A stretch of DNA of 33,928 nt from an uncultured Nocardioides sp. (lineage in GTDB: Bacteria; Actinomycetota; Actinomycetes; Propionibacteriales; Nocardioidaceae): contig NZ_CADCUP010000119.1 of the NCBI RefSeq assembly GCF_902805925.1, positions 1 to 33,928 on the forward strand, in the 5' to 3' direction. A program made the position numbers and the translations under genes. Under the pieces are notes generated by a model. That model was not told where the DNA came from and made no database searches. It saw only the letters and a program-made list of their open reading frames with translations. Below, piece by piece: positions 8,078-15,715 of this stretch. Position 1 is the stretch's first letter, and the number at the start of each line of letters is the position of its first letter.

Positions 8078-9351
8078 GCCCGCTCGTCGGCCTGCAGCAC
8101 CGCCTCGACCAGTCGCGGGGTCACCAGCTCCACCTGCCACGGCCGGGCGCCGTACGCCGCGAGCTGCGCGCCGAGCGACGGCGCGAGGCCGTCGGCGTCG
8201 CGGGTGGCCGGGGGAGTCCACATCGCGCGGCGCAGGTAGTCGGGGGTCAGCAGGTTCTCCACCGGCACCGACAGCTCCTCCGACAGCGCCAGCACCGCGG
8301 AGCGGGCGAGCTGGAAGCGCTCGGCCGCGACGGGGTCGCGATCGGCCCAGGTGCGCGGGTGGGGAGGGCCGTCGCCCCGGGGCGCCCTGGACGGGAGGTC
8401 CGCCTCGGCCATCGCCATCACCTCGTCGAGGGCCGCCAGCCACTGGCGGGAGTAGCGCTCCGCGCCACGGCCGTGGAACCCCTTGGTGCGCAGCAGGGAG
8501 GCCCGGTCCGTGGGCAGGGCCGCGGCCGCTGCCACGATCGCCGAGTCGGGGATGATCCGCCCGGGCGTGACGTCGCGCTCGGCGGCGATGCGGTCGCGAG
8601 CCTCCCACAGGGCGCGGGCGGCGCCCAGGGACCGGCGCCCCCGCAACCGGTGCACGCCGCTGGTACGACGCCAGGCGTCCGTGCGCACGGTCGGCTCGAA
8701 GCCGAGCAGGTGCTCGAACTCCTGGCGCGCCCACTCGGCCTTGCCCGCCGCCTCGAGCTCCTCGATCATGTGCGTCCGCAGCTCGAGGAGGACCTCGACG
8801 TCGAGAGCGGCGTACTCGAGCCAGGCGCTGGGCAGCGGCCGGGTCGACCAGTCGGCCGCGGAGTGCTCCTTGCGCATCCGCTGCCCGAGGATCTCCTCCA
8901 CCAGCGTGGCCAGCCCGACCCGCGGGTAGCCCAGGAGGCGGCCGGCCAGCTCGCTGTCGAAGAGCGCGGCGGGCTCCAGGCCGACCTCGCGCAGGCACGG
9001 CAGGTCCTGGGTCGCGGCGTGCAGGATCCACTCGGTCCCAGTCAGCGCCCCCTGCAGCATCGGCAGGTGGGAGTCGAAGGCGATGGGGTCGATGAGCCAG
9101 GTGCCGGCCCCCTCGCGCCGCAGCTGGATCAGGTAGGCGCGTGCGGAGTAGCGGTAGCCGGAGGCGCGCTCGGCGTCGATCGCGACCGGGCCGGTCGCGG
9201 TCGCGAGGGCGGCGCAGGCCTCCTCGAGCAGCTCGGGCGTGTCGACCACGGCGGTGAGGCCGTCACGCAGCAGCAGAAGCGGGGCGGGCGTGACCTCCGG
9301 GGTCCCGGGGGCCTCCGCGGAGTCGTCGTGCTCGGGTGGCTCGGGCGGCAT
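8032..9351 (-). CDS. rnd: Ribonuclease D with HRDC domain
   Basis: 439 residues. A DEDD-type 3'-5' exonuclease domain shows DAE at 59-61 (Exo I), HAATQDLPCL with Asp116 (Exo II), and YAALD at 180-184 with the catalytic Tyr and Asp (Exo III). An HRDC domain follows at about 237-310 (LWEARDRIAAERDVTPGRIIPD). The family trims the 3' ends of tRNAs and other small RNAs in the cytoplasm. The ATG at 9351 lies 4 bp after the DUF3000 stop codon, so the two genes are co-transcribed, a pairing seen in many actinobacteria. The acidic C-terminal tail (SDGDSDGEGDSGT) is encoded opposite the end of the convergent lipoprotein gene, a 46-bp antisense overlap. Confidence 0.92.
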   Translation of the reverse strand: MPPEPPEHDDSAEAPGTPEVTPAPLLLLRDGLTAVVDTPELLEEACAALATATGPVAIDAERASGYRYSARAYLIQLRREGAGTWLIDPIAFDSHLPMLQGALTGTEWILHAATQDLPCLREVGLEPAALFDSELAGRLLGYPRVGLATLVEEILGQRMRKEHSAADWSTRPLPSAWLEYAALDVEVLLELRTHMIEELEAAGKAEWARQEFEHLLGFEPTVRTDAWRRTSGVHRLRGRRSLGAARALWEARDRIAAERDVTPGRIIPDSAIVAAAAALPTDRASLLRTKGFHGRGAERYSRQWLAALDEVMAMAEADLPSRAPRGDGPPHPRTWADRDPVAAERFQLARSAVLALSEELSVPVENLLTPDYLRRAMWTPPATRDADGLAPSLGAQLAAYGARPWQVELVTPRLVEAVLQADERAQSDGDSDGEGDSGT

Positions 9352-9355
9352 GGGG

Positions 9356-9985
9356 TCAGCGGCCGCGCTGCCCGCGACGGCTCGGCATGGGGGTCACGCC
9401 CTCGGGCACCGGCGGCAGCCCGACGGCCGTGCACAGCAGCTCTCCCCACGCCTCCACGTGCGGGGTGAGGTCGGGAGGCCCGGCGGCCGGGGCCTCGGGG
9501 GCGACCGGTGTCCAGGAGGCACGGATCTCGACCTGGGCGGTGCCCTCCTCGTCGGCCATCCCGCCGAAGCTCTCGGTCGCCACCCGGGTGACGGTGCCGG
9601 AGGCCGCGGCCCACTGCGCCCCGTGCGCGTCCAGCGCCTCGGTGAGCCAGGTCCAGCCGACGGCCCCCAGCATGGGGTCGGTGATCAGCTCGGGGTCGAT
9701 GTCGGCCCGGGCGTAGGCGACGCAGCGGAACGTGCCCTGCCAGGCGTCGTTGCCGGCCGGGTCGTGCAGCAGGATGATGCGCCCCGTGCCGAGGTCGACG
9801 TCGTCGACGGTGACGTCGGCGCTGAGCGCGAACGAGTGCGGGGCGATCCGCTGGGGGGCCGGGATCTCCTCGCAGAGCACCTCGGGGCGCAACGGTGCCG
9901 AGCGCATCGCGGCGACCGCCGCGACGAAGTCGGGCGGGGGAGAGCCCGCGCCCGTGCCCGGGCGGGTCTCCTCACGGACTGCCAT
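9356..9985 (-). CDS. DUF3000 family protein
   Basis: 209 residues, soluble. The block PPPDFVAAVAAMRSAPLRPEV, then EEIPAPQRIAPHSFALSADV, GRIILLHDP, and DPMLGAVGWTWLTEALDAHGA are characteristic of the actinobacterial DUF3000 family, whose role is unknown. ATG at 9985 was preferred over upstream in-frame codons because TACTGT (minus-strand -10, 9993-9998) ends 7 nt before it and the family begins here. It is the first gene of a two-gene operon with rnd and is divergent from hemE, with only 71 bp between the two starts. Divergent DUF3000/hemE with rnd downstream is a recurring actinobacterial arrangement; a link to heme synthesis is not shown. Confidence 0.88.
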   Translation of the reverse strand: MAVREETRPGTGAGSPPPDFVAAVAAMRSAPLRPEVLCEEIPAPQRIAPHSFALSADVTVDDVDLGTGRIILLHDPAGNDAWQGTFRCVAYARADIDPELITDPMLGAVGWTWLTEALDAHGAQWAAASGTVTRVATESFGGMADEEGTAQVEIRASWTPVAPEAPAAGPPDLTPHVEAWGELLCTAVGLPPVPEGVTPMPSRRGQRGR

Positions 9986-9992
9986 AGGGGCC

Positions 9993-9998
9993 ACAGTA
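9993..9998 (-). promoter_or_regulatory. -10 element TACTGT for DUF3000-rnd, leaderless arrangement
   Basis: On the minus strand TACTGT is followed by 7 nt and the ATG at 9985. It lies in the 71-bp region shared with the divergent hemE start. Confidence 0.55.
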
Positions 9999-10056
9999 GG
10001 TCGCCGCACGCGGTGAGGATGTGCCAACACGCCGCCTGACCTGCGAGGATCCCGGC

Positions 10057-11097
10057 GTGAGTCCGTCGCCCGCCGCCGCCGACAGTGTCCTGCTCCGCGC
10101 CGCACGGGGGATGCCGGTGTCGCACACCCCGGTCTGGTTCATGCGCCAGGCCGGCCGGTCGCTGCCGGAGTACCTGCGGGTGCGCGAGGGCGTGGCCATG
10201 CTGGACTCCTGCATGGACCCCGAGCTCGTCGTGGAGATCACCATGCAGCCCGTGCGCCGGTACGGCGTCGACGCAGCCATCTTCTTCTCCGACATCGTGC
10301 TGCCCCTCAAGGCGGTCGGCGTCGACCTCGACATCAAGCCCGGCGTGGGCCCGGTCGTCGCCGCACCGGTGCGCACGCTGGCCGACGTGGCGGCGATCCC
10401 CGACCTGACCCCCGACCACGTGCCGTTCATCAGCCAGGCGGTGCAGGGCCTGGTGGGTGAGCTGGGGGCCACGCCGCTGATCGGGTTCGCCGGTGCGCCC
10501 TTCACCGTCGCGTCGTACCTCGTCGAGGGCGGGCCGTCGAAGGAGCACGCGAAGACCAAGGCGATGATGTTCGGCGCCCCCGAGGTGTGGGACGCGCTGA
10601 TGCGCAAGATCGCCGACATGTCCGCGGCCTACCTGCGGGTGCAGGTCGAGGCCGGGGCCTCGGCCGTGCAGCTCTTCGACTCCTGGGCCGGGGCCCTCAC
10701 GCCGCGCGACTACGCCGAGCACGTGATGCCGCACTCCGCGCGCGTGCTGGCCGCCGCCGGCGAGCTGGGCGTGCCGCGCATCCACTTCGGCGTCGGCACC
10801 AGCAACCTGCTCGGGCTGATGGGCGAGGCCGGGGCCGACGTGGTCGGGGTCGACTGGCGCACCCCGCTGGACCGGGCGATCCCGATGGTCGGCGACCGCG
10901 TCGTGCAGGGCAACCTCGACCCCACGCTGGTCTTCGCTCCCACCGAGGTGATGACGGCTCGGGCCGCTGAGGTCATCGAGGCCGGTCGCGCCGCCACGGG
11001 CCACATCTTCAACCTCGGGCACGGCGTCATCCCCGCCACCGATCCCGACCAGCTGGCCCGGCTGACGGAGTTCGTGCAGTCCTACGCGCTGGCCTAA
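10057..11097 (+). CDS. hemE: Uroporphyrinogen decarboxylase
   Basis: 346 residues, the normal family length. The signature VWFMRQAGRSLPEY lies at about 26-39, and FFSDIVLPLKAVGVDLDI carries the substrate-binding Asp. GFAGAPFTVASYLVEGGPSKE, QLFDSWAG and the closing FNLGHGVIP are all standard UroD blocks. The enzyme decarboxylates uroporphyrinogen III to coproporphyrinogen III in the cytoplasm. GTG at 10057 fits the family N-terminus (MSPSPAAADSVLLRAARG) better than the GTG at 10021. GAGGAT (10045-10050) is 6 nt upstream and may be a -10 for a leaderless mRNA, although its GAGG could also act as a weak ribosome site. The later pathway genes hemY and chdC lie about 1.1 kb downstream on the same strand. 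Confidence 0.95.
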   Translation: MSPSPAAADSVLLRAARGMPVSHTPVWFMRQAGRSLPEYLRVREGVAMLDSCMDPELVVEITMQPVRRYGVDAAIFFSDIVLPLKAVGVDLDIKPGVGPVVAAPVRTLADVAAIPDLTPDHVPFISQAVQGLVGELGATPLIGFAGAPFTVASYLVEGGPSKEHAKTKAMMFGAPEVWDALMRKIADMSAAYLRVQVEAGASAVQLFDSWAGALTPRDYAEHVMPHSARVLAAAGELGVPRIHFGVGTSNLLGLMGEAGADVVGVDWRTPLDRAIPMVGDRVVQGNLDPTLVFAPTEVMTARAAEVIEAGRAATGHIFNLGHGVIPATDPDQLARLTEFVQSYALA

Positions 11098-11115
11098 CCG
11101 CTGACCCACCCGCTG

Positions 11116-11133
11116 GGGTAGTCCGCACTACCC
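11116..11133. terminator. Possible bidirectional terminator between hemE and the DUF4349 gene
   Basis: GGGTAGT (11116-11122), a 4-nt loop CCGC, then ACTACCC (11127-11133) form a perfect 7-bp hairpin between two convergent genes. The right arm contains the TAG stop of the DUF4349 gene. There is no T-run on either side, so classic intrinsic termination is uncertain. Confidence 0.4.
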
Positions 11134-12048
11134 GGCCGACCGCGGCGCACGCCGGGCGCCCAGCCTGCGCAGCAGCAGCCACAGCGGCACGCCCAGCAGG
11201 GCCAGCAGCACCGCGAACGGCAGCAGCGCGCCGGTGACCGTGGCCAGGCCCGTGGCGAACGCGGCGAGCGCGGACCAGCCGCCCTCCAGGCCGGCGAGGA
11301 AGCCGGCCGGCTCGTCGTCGTCCCGACGCGGCCCGTCGCCGGCGTCGCGGTCGATGTGCACCGTGATCGTCGACATCGACGTCTGGTCGGCCAGGTAGGC
11401 CTGCTGCTGCTTCAGCGAGTCGAGGTCGGCCTGGCGGCGGGTGAGCTCCGCCTCCACGCTGACGACGTCGCGCAGGCTGCCGGCGGAGTCGAGCAGGACC
11501 TCGATGCGGCGCAGGCTGCGCTCCTGCGCCCGGATGCGCACGTCGGTGTCGATCACCTGGGAGGTGACGTCCTCGGCGGTGCGCGTGGCGTTCTCGAGGG
11601 TGCCGGCCTCCTCCAGGGCCGTCATCACCTCGGCGAAGTCCTCGCTAGGCACCCGGGCCTCCAGCCGTGACCAGGTCATCTCGCCCTCGTCGCTGGTCTG
11701 CGTCTCCTCGCCGGTGACCTCGCCGCGACGGGCGTCGATGACCTTCTGGACCTCGTTGCGGGTGCCCTGGACGTCCTCGCTGGTCAACGAGACGGTGCCC
11801 ACGGAGATGACCGCCCGCTGCTGCAGCGCCACCCGGGCGGGACGGCGCGCGCTGCCCGCGTTCGCCTCGGCGGGGCCGCCGCCGGCGTCGCCGGCGTCGC
11901 CGGCGTCGGCGGGGGCCGGTTCCGACATGCCTCCGGCGTCGGAGGACGAGCCGTCGGCGCCGCCACCCGAGGAGCAGCCGGCGAGCGCGACGGTGAGGGC
12001 GAGGAGGAGTCCGGCGAGCAGGGCCGGGGCCTGGCGAGGTGTCGTCAT
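11128..12048 (-). CDS. DUF4349 family lipoprotein
   Basis: 306 residues. A signal peptide ends in the lipobox LAGC with Cys at residue 25. It is followed by a long low-complexity linker rich in Gly, Ser, Ala and Asp (about 26-70). The DUF4349 body starts near QQRAVISVGTVSLTSEDV and includes GEVTGEETQTSDEGEMTWSRLEARVPSEDF. A coiled-coil helix (RIRAQERSLRRIEVLLDS ... LTRRQADLDSLKQQQAYLADQTSMSTI) comes next. A C-terminal hydrophobic segment near 266-293 is followed by basic residues. The family is thought to sit at the membrane facing outside, tethered at both ends; its function is unknown. The ATG at 12048 has neither a clear Shine-Dalgarno nor the -10 spacing seen in neighbours. Confidence 0.85.
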   Translation of the reverse strand: MTTPRQAPALLAGLLLALTVALAGCSSGGGADGSSSDAGGMSEPAPADAGDAGDAGGGPAEANAGSARRPARVALQQRAVISVGTVSLTSEDVQGTRNEVQKVIDARRGEVTGEETQTSDEGEMTWSRLEARVPSEDFAEVMTALEEAGTLENATRTAEDVTSQVIDTDVRIRAQERSLRRIEVLLDSAGSLRDVVSVEAELTRRQADLDSLKQQQAYLADQTSMSTITVHIDRDAGDGPRRDDDEPAGFLAGLEGGWSALAAFATGLATVTGALLPFAVLLALLGVPLWLLLRRLGARRAPRSAG

Positions 12049-12242
12049 GGGGGTGTGACGGCCGGGCCCGGAGCCAGGTTCCGGGCGCGCGCCGTGCGGG
12101 TCGGGTTGCCAACTGCTGCGCGCTGCCGGAGACCCGGGGCCGCGCCCTCGACGACCTCGACGACGTCGACGAGGTGATCCCCGGTCGCAGCCGCGCCGGT
12201 GCCGGAGCGGGCCTCCACCTGAGCTGTGCCAAGGTGGAGGGC

Positions 12243-13592
12243 GTGACTGCCGACCACCGCATCGTCGTGGTCGGCGGGGGGATCGCCGGCCTCACCGCCG
12301 CCCACGTGCTCGGCGCCGACCACGACGTGCTGCTCCTCGAGGGGTCGCCCGCCGTGGGCGGCAAGCTCCGCACGGTCGAGGTCGCCGGTGTCCGCGTCGA
12401 CGTCGGGGCCGAGGCGATGCTCAACCGCCGGCCCGAGGGGGTCGAGCTCGCCCGCGAGCTCGGCCTGCCCGTCGTCCACCCGACCGCGGCGGCGTCGCGG
12501 GTGTGGAGCCGGGGCGCGCTGCGGCCGCTGCCGCGCTCGCTGATGGGCGTGCCGTTCGACCTCGACGAGCTGGCCGCGTCCGGAGTGCTGTCGGCCGAGG
12601 GCCTGGACCGGGCGCGCCGCGAGGTGCTCACGCCCTGGACCGGCGACGACGTGTCGGTCGGCGACCTGGTGGCGGCCCGGCTGGGCGAGGAGGTGGTCGA
12701 CCGGCTGGTGGAGCCCCTGCTCGGCGGCGTGTACGCCGGTCGCGCCCACGAGATCTCGACGTACGCGGCGATGCCCCAGCTGGCGGCGATGGCGGCGCGG
12801 GGCTCGCTGCTCGAGCAGGCGGCCGCCGTGCCCGCCTCCGACGTGCCCGTCTTCGCCGGGGTCGAGGGAGGCCTGGGGAGCCTGCCGGAGGCGCTGGTCG
12901 CGGCCGGGCGCTTCGAGCTGCGCACGGGCGCCGTCGTCCGCGCGCTGCGCCACGTGCCCGGTGGCCTGGAGCTGACCGTCGGCTCCGCCCGGGACCCCGA
13001 GACGCTGCGGGCCGACCGCGTCATGCTCGCCACGCCGCCGGCCGCGGCGGCCCGCCTGCTGGGTGCCGTCGCGCCCGACTCCGCCGCCGCCCTGGCCACC
13101 GTCGGCACCGCCTCGGTCGCGGTCACCACGCTCGCCTTCCGCACCGAGGACCTGCCCGACCTCGCGGGCATGTCCGGATTCCTCGTGCCGCCGGTCGAGG
13201 GGCTGCGCATCAAGGCCTCGACGTTCTCCTTCGCCAAGTGGGACTGGGTGCGCGCGTCGGGCGACGGCCTGCTGGTGCTGCGCACCTCCCTCGGCCGCCA
13301 CGGCGAGGAGACCTCCCTGCAGGCCACCGACGCCCAGCTGGTGGCCGCCTCGCTGGCCGACCTGCGTGCGACGGTCGGCATCCGGTCGGCCCCCGTGGAG
13401 ACCCACGTGCAGCGGTGGGGCGGCGCGCTGCCGCAGTACTCCGTGGGTCACCAGGCGCTGGTCGCCCGGGTCCGCGCCGGCCTGGTGGGCTCGGGTGTGA
13501 CCGTGTGCGGGGCGGCGTACGACGGCGTCGGCATCCCCGCGGTGATCGGCTCCGCCCGCCGCGCGGCCGCCTTGGCGGTGGCGGCAGAATGA
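12243..13592 (+). CDS. hemY: Coproporphyrinogen III oxidase (HemY/CgoX type, FAD-dependent)
   Basis: 449 residues. The FAD Rossmann motif [17 protein letters not shown] is at about 8-24, with the following [25 protein letters not shown] block. [23 protein letters not shown] is a family hallmark, and the C-terminal [21 protein letters not shown] closes the FAD site. In actinobacteria this enzyme oxidises coproporphyrinogen III to coproporphyrin III, although older annotation calls it protoporphyrinogen oxidase (hemG/hemY). The open frame extends upstream. GTG at 12243 is chosen because the dinucleotide-binding motif starts directly after it and CAAGGT (12230-12235) lies 7 nt upstream. The stop is 4 bp before chdC, consistent with a heme operon. 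Confidence 0.92.
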   Translation: MTADHRIVVVGGGIAGLTAAHVLGADHDVLLLEGSPAVGGKLRTVEVAGVRVDVGAEAMLNRRPEGVELARELGLPVVHPTAAASRVWSRGALRPLPRSLMGVPFDLDELAASGVLSAEGLDRARREVLTPWTGDDVSVGDLVAARLGEEVVDRLVEPLLGGVYAGRAHEISTYAAMPQLAAMAARGSLLEQAAAVPASDVPVFAGVEGGLGSLPEALVAAGRFELRTGAVVRALRHVPGGLELTVGSARDPETLRADRVMLATPPAAAARLLGAVAPDSAAALATVGTASVAVTTLAFRTEDLPDLAGMSGFLVPPVEGLRIKASTFSFAKWDWVRASGDGLLVLRTSLGRHGEETSLQATDAQLVAASLADLRATVGIRSAPVETHVQRWGGALPQYSVGHQALVARVRAGLVGSGVTVCGAAYDGVGIPAVIGSARRAAALAVAAE

Positions 13593-13596
13593 AGCC

Positions 13597-14310
13597 ATGA
13601 GCGAGGAGCAGACGAAGACCAACGCAGCGCGCATCAACGAGCTCAACGACTCGATCCGCTACACCATGTGGTCGGTGTTCCGCCTGCGTGACCTGCTCGG
13701 CGACGCCGACCGGGCCGCCGAGGCCGCCGAGGTCGAGGACCTGTTCGCCAAGCTGGCCGGCGAGGACGTCGTCGTGCGCGGCACCTACGACGTCGCGGGC
13801 CTGCGCGCCGACGCCGACCTGATGGTCTGGTGGCACGCCGCCACCAGCGAGGCCCTCCAGGACGCCTACCACCGCCTGCGCAGCACCGCCTTCGGCCGCC
13901 GCCTCGACCCCGTCTGGTCGCAGCTCGCGCTGCACCGCCCGGCCGAGTTCAACCGGAGCCACCTCCCGGCGTTCCTCGACGGCGAGGAGCCGCGGGGGCA
14001 CGTGTGCGTCTACCCGTTCGTCCGCTCCTACGAGTGGTACCTCCTCGAGGACTCCGAGCGCCGCGCGATGCTCGCCGAGCACGGCAAGATGGCCCGCGGC
14101 TTCCCCGACGTGCGCGCCAACACCGTGGCCAGCTTCGCCCTCGGCGACTACGAGTGGATGCTGGCCTTCGAGGCCGACGAGCTCCACCGCATCGTCGACC
14201 TGATGCGCCACCTGCGCGCCTCCCAGGCCCGCAGGCACGTGCGCGAGGAGCTGCCGTTCTACACCGGGTCCCGCGCGAGCGTCGCCGACCTGGTGCAGCG
14301 CCTGCCTTGA
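13597..14310 (+). CDS. chdC: Coproheme decarboxylase ChdC (HemQ)
   Basis: 237 residues, the length of actinobacterial HemQ. Typical blocks are [15 protein letters not shown] at the N-terminus, [34 protein letters not shown] (the conserved Tyr motif), [20 protein letters not shown], and [26 protein letters not shown]. The enzyme converts coproheme to heme b using peroxide, the last step of the coproporphyrin-dependent route. With hemE and hemY nearby this marks the pathway; the ferrochelatase gene is not in the window. The ATG is 4 bp after the hemY stop. It also has CAGAAT (13585-13590) 6 nt upstream, so a second leaderless transcript start is possible inside the operon. Confidence 0.93.
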   Translation: MSEEQTKTNAARINELNDSIRYTMWSVFRLRDLLGDADRAAEAAEVEDLFAKLAGEDVVVRGTYDVAGLRADADLMVWWHAATSEALQDAYHRLRSTAFGRRLDPVWSQLALHRPAEFNRSHLPAFLDGEEPRGHVCVYPFVRSYEWYLLEDSERRAMLAEHGKMARGFPDVRANTVASFALGDYEWMLAFEADELHRIVDLMRHLRASQARRHVREELPFYTGSRASVADLVQRLP

Positions 14311-14321
14311 CCGCCGAACCT

Positions 14322-14381
14322 GTCGTTTGGTCCCAAACGACATGTTCCTGCCCCGGATCCATGTCGTTGGTGACCAATCGA
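14322..14381. repeat. Palindromic intergenic repeat, copy A (left flank of the methyltransferase)
   Basis: Bases 14322-14368 (47 bp) are identical to 15082-15128 on the other side of the methyltransferase gene. The copy begins with a 9-bp inverted repeat, GTCGTTTGG / CCAAACGAC, around TC. It also contains a longer inverted repeat with arms at about 14329-14344 and 14360-14375 around a 15-nt loop; the right arm differs from a perfect match at two positions. Confidence 0.9.
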
Positions 14382-14402
14382 TGGGCCGCCGTCCCCGCTG
14401 AC

Positions 14403-14408
14403 TAGGCT
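14403..14408 (+). promoter_or_regulatory. -10 element TAGGCT for the methyltransferase gene
   Basis: TAGGCT ends 6 nt before the GTG at 14415, in the leaderless layout. It lies just downstream of repeat copy A. Confidence 0.55.
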
Positions 14409-14414
14409 GCCCCG

Positions 14415-15077
14415 GTGACGTCGGACCCCGAGGACCTTCGCGAGCTCTACGCCCAGCGCTTCCACGACGAGGGCCGGCAGCGCCTGGACGTCTGGGAGGT
14501 GCTGTGCTCCCGGTTCTTCCAGCGCTGGGTGCCGACCGACGCCACGGTGCTCGACGTGGCGGCGGGCCACTGCGAGTTCATCAACAGCATCCGGGCCGGC
14601 CGGCGCATCGCGGTCGACCTGAACCCCGACGTCGCCGTCAAGGCGGCGCCCGGAGTGGAGGCGCTGGTGACGCGCTCCGACGAGCTCGACGGCATCGAGG
14701 ACGGCTCGGTCGACCGCGTCTTCATCAGCAACTTCTTCGAGCACGTGCCCCGCGAGGTGATCCTCTCGACGCTGACCGCCGTACGCCGGGTGCTCACGGC
14801 CGACGGCCGGCTGCTCGTCCTCCAGCCCAACGTGAGGTACTGCGCGAGGGACTACTGGATGTTCCTCGACCACATCACCCCGATCGACGACCGGGCCCTG
14901 GTCGAGGCCTTCCACGCCACCGGCTTCGACGTGGAGCTCAACATCCCGCGCTTCCTGCCCTACACCACCAAGAGCCGGCTGCCGAGCGGACCGGGACTGG
15001 TGAGGCTCTACCTCAAGGTGCCGCTGGTCTGGAAGGTGCTGGGGGCGCAGGCGTTCATGGTCGTCCGGCCTCGCTGA
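14415..15077 (+). CDS. Class I SAM-dependent methyltransferase
   Basis: 220 residues. Motif I is VLDVAAGHCEFINSI (about 44-58) and the acidic strand end is IAVDLNPD. Motif IV/post-II is IEDGSVDRVFISNFFEHVPRE, followed by TAVRRVLTADGRLLVLQPNVRY. This is the Rossmann-fold methyltransferase 11/12 type. The C-terminal part (DHITPIDDRALVEAFHATGFDVELN, then LYLKVPLVWKVLGAQAFMVV) resembles enzymes found in cell-surface glycan gene clusters, so a sugar or lipid-linked substrate is plausible but not shown. The gene stands alone between two 47-bp direct repeats (14322-14368 and 15082-15128), suggesting it may have arrived as a unit. Codon use is as GC-rich as that of its neighbours. Confidence 0.82.
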   Translation: MTSDPEDLRELYAQRFHDEGRQRLDVWEVLCSRFFQRWVPTDATVLDVAAGHCEFINSIRAGRRIAVDLNPDVAVKAAPGVEALVTRSDELDGIEDGSVDRVFISNFFEHVPREVILSTLTAVRRVLTADGRLLVLQPNVRYCARDYWMFLDHITPIDDRALVEAFHATGFDVELNIPRFLPYTTKSRLPSGPGLVRLYLKVPLVWKVLGAQAFMVVRPR

Positions 15078-15081
15078 GGTC

Positions 15082-15137
15082 GTCGTTTGGTCCCAAACGA
15101 CATGTTCCTGCCCCGGATCCATGTCGTTTGGGACCAT
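15082..15137. repeat. Palindromic intergenic repeat, copy B (right flank of the methyltransferase)
   Basis: Identical to copy A over 15082-15128. It contains a perfect inverted repeat: arms 15089-15104 and 15120-15135 (16 bp, 17 with the next T-A pair) around a 15-nt loop. A shorter 9-bp inverted repeat at 15082-15101 competes with it. It starts 4 bp after the methyltransferase stop and could also serve as a terminator. Confidence 0.9.
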
Positions 15138-15190
15138 TCGGCACTACCGGCCGCTCGACTCGTCCGCTCCCGGCGCCCGGGTCCCGAGAT

Positions 15191-15256
15191 CTGCCCGATT
15201 GGGCACGAACTGCATCCAGAGGTCCTGAGATACTGTCGTTTGGGACCAATCGGCAG
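15191..15256. repeat. Two more diverged copies of the same repeat, in opposite orientation
   Basis: GTCGTTTGGGACCAATCGGC at 15235-15254 matches the right arm of copy B except for one base. Bases 15191-15212 are an imperfect reverse complement of the same motif. Together they form an inverted pair 22 nt apart, lying 32 bp from the 3' end of the minus-strand msrB gene. The rest of the 210-bp intergenic stretch (15138-15190, 15257-15287) shows nothing I can name. Confidence 0.7.
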
Positions 15257-15287
15257 CCCAAGCGAGGGCCCCCGTGCGGACCCCCGA

Positions 15288-15686
15288 CTACTCCGCAGCC
15301 TTCAGCGTCAGGCTGATCGAGTTGATGCAGAACCGGTCGCCGGTGGGGGTGCCGTAGCCGTCGGGGAAGACGTGGCCGAGGTGGGAGCCGCAGGTGGCGC
15401 ACCGGACCTCGACCCGCTTCATGCCGTGGGAGACGTCCTCGATGTACTCCACGGTGTCGGTGATCGGCTGGTAGAAGCTCGGCCAGCCGCAGCCGGAGTG
15501 GAACTTGGTGTCGGAGGTGAAGAGCTCCGAGCCGCACGCCTTGCACGCGTAGGTGCCGGTGGACTCGGTGTCGGTGTACTCGCCGGTGAAGGCACGCTCG
15601 GTGCCGGCCTGGCGGAGCACGGCGTACTCCTCGGGGCTGAGCTCCTGGCGCCACTGCTCGTCGGTCTTGTCCACGTCGTAAGCCAT
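15288..15686 (-). CDS. msrB: Peptide methionine-R-sulfoxide reductase MsrB
   Basis: 132 residues, the usual length for a single-domain SelR protein. Two zinc-binding CxxC pairs lie at Cys48/Cys51 (CKAC) and Cys96/Cys99 (CATC). The GCGWPSF motif includes Cys66. HLGHVFPDG is followed by RFCINS with the catalytic Cys120. The enzyme reduces methionine-R-sulfoxide in oxidised proteins, using thioredoxin, in the cytoplasm. The minus-strand hexamer TACGCT (15693-15698) lies 6 nt before the ATG, so it probably has its own leaderless transcript despite following the glycan operon by only 29 bp. The 3' end faces the palindromic repeat cluster at 15191-15256. Confidence 0.95.
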   Translation of the reverse strand: MAYDVDKTDEQWRQELSPEEYAVLRQAGTERAFTGEYTDTESTGTYACKACGSELFTSDTKFHSGCGWPSFYQPITDTVEYIEDVSHGMKRVEVRCATCGSHLGHVFPDGYGTPTGDRFCINSISLTLKAAE

Positions 15687-15692
15687 GGCGTC

Positions 15693-15698
15693 AGCGTA
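15693..15698 (-). promoter_or_regulatory. -10 element TACGCT for msrB
   Basis: On the minus strand TACGCT is followed by 6 nt and the ATG at 15686. This is the leaderless layout, with no Shine-Dalgarno sequence. Confidence 0.5.
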
Positions 15699-15715
15699 CG
15701 GCCCCGGTGGGAGGC

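Noticed and set aside
6733..9468. A 911-codon plus-strand frame overlapping the lipoprotein gene and running antisense through rnd
   Set aside because: Out of frame with the lipoprotein gene and opposite RNase D. Arg/Gly-rich shadow translation.
10021..10056. Earlier GTG start for hemE at 10021
   Set aside because: It adds residues not typical of UroD. The GTG at 10057 has the leaderless -10 spacing and the expected N-terminus.
14322..15137. Insertion sequence or composite transposon around the methyltransferase
   Set aside because: The flanks are direct repeats with internal palindromes, but there is no transposase gene, no terminal inverted repeats enclosing the gene, and no visible target duplication.
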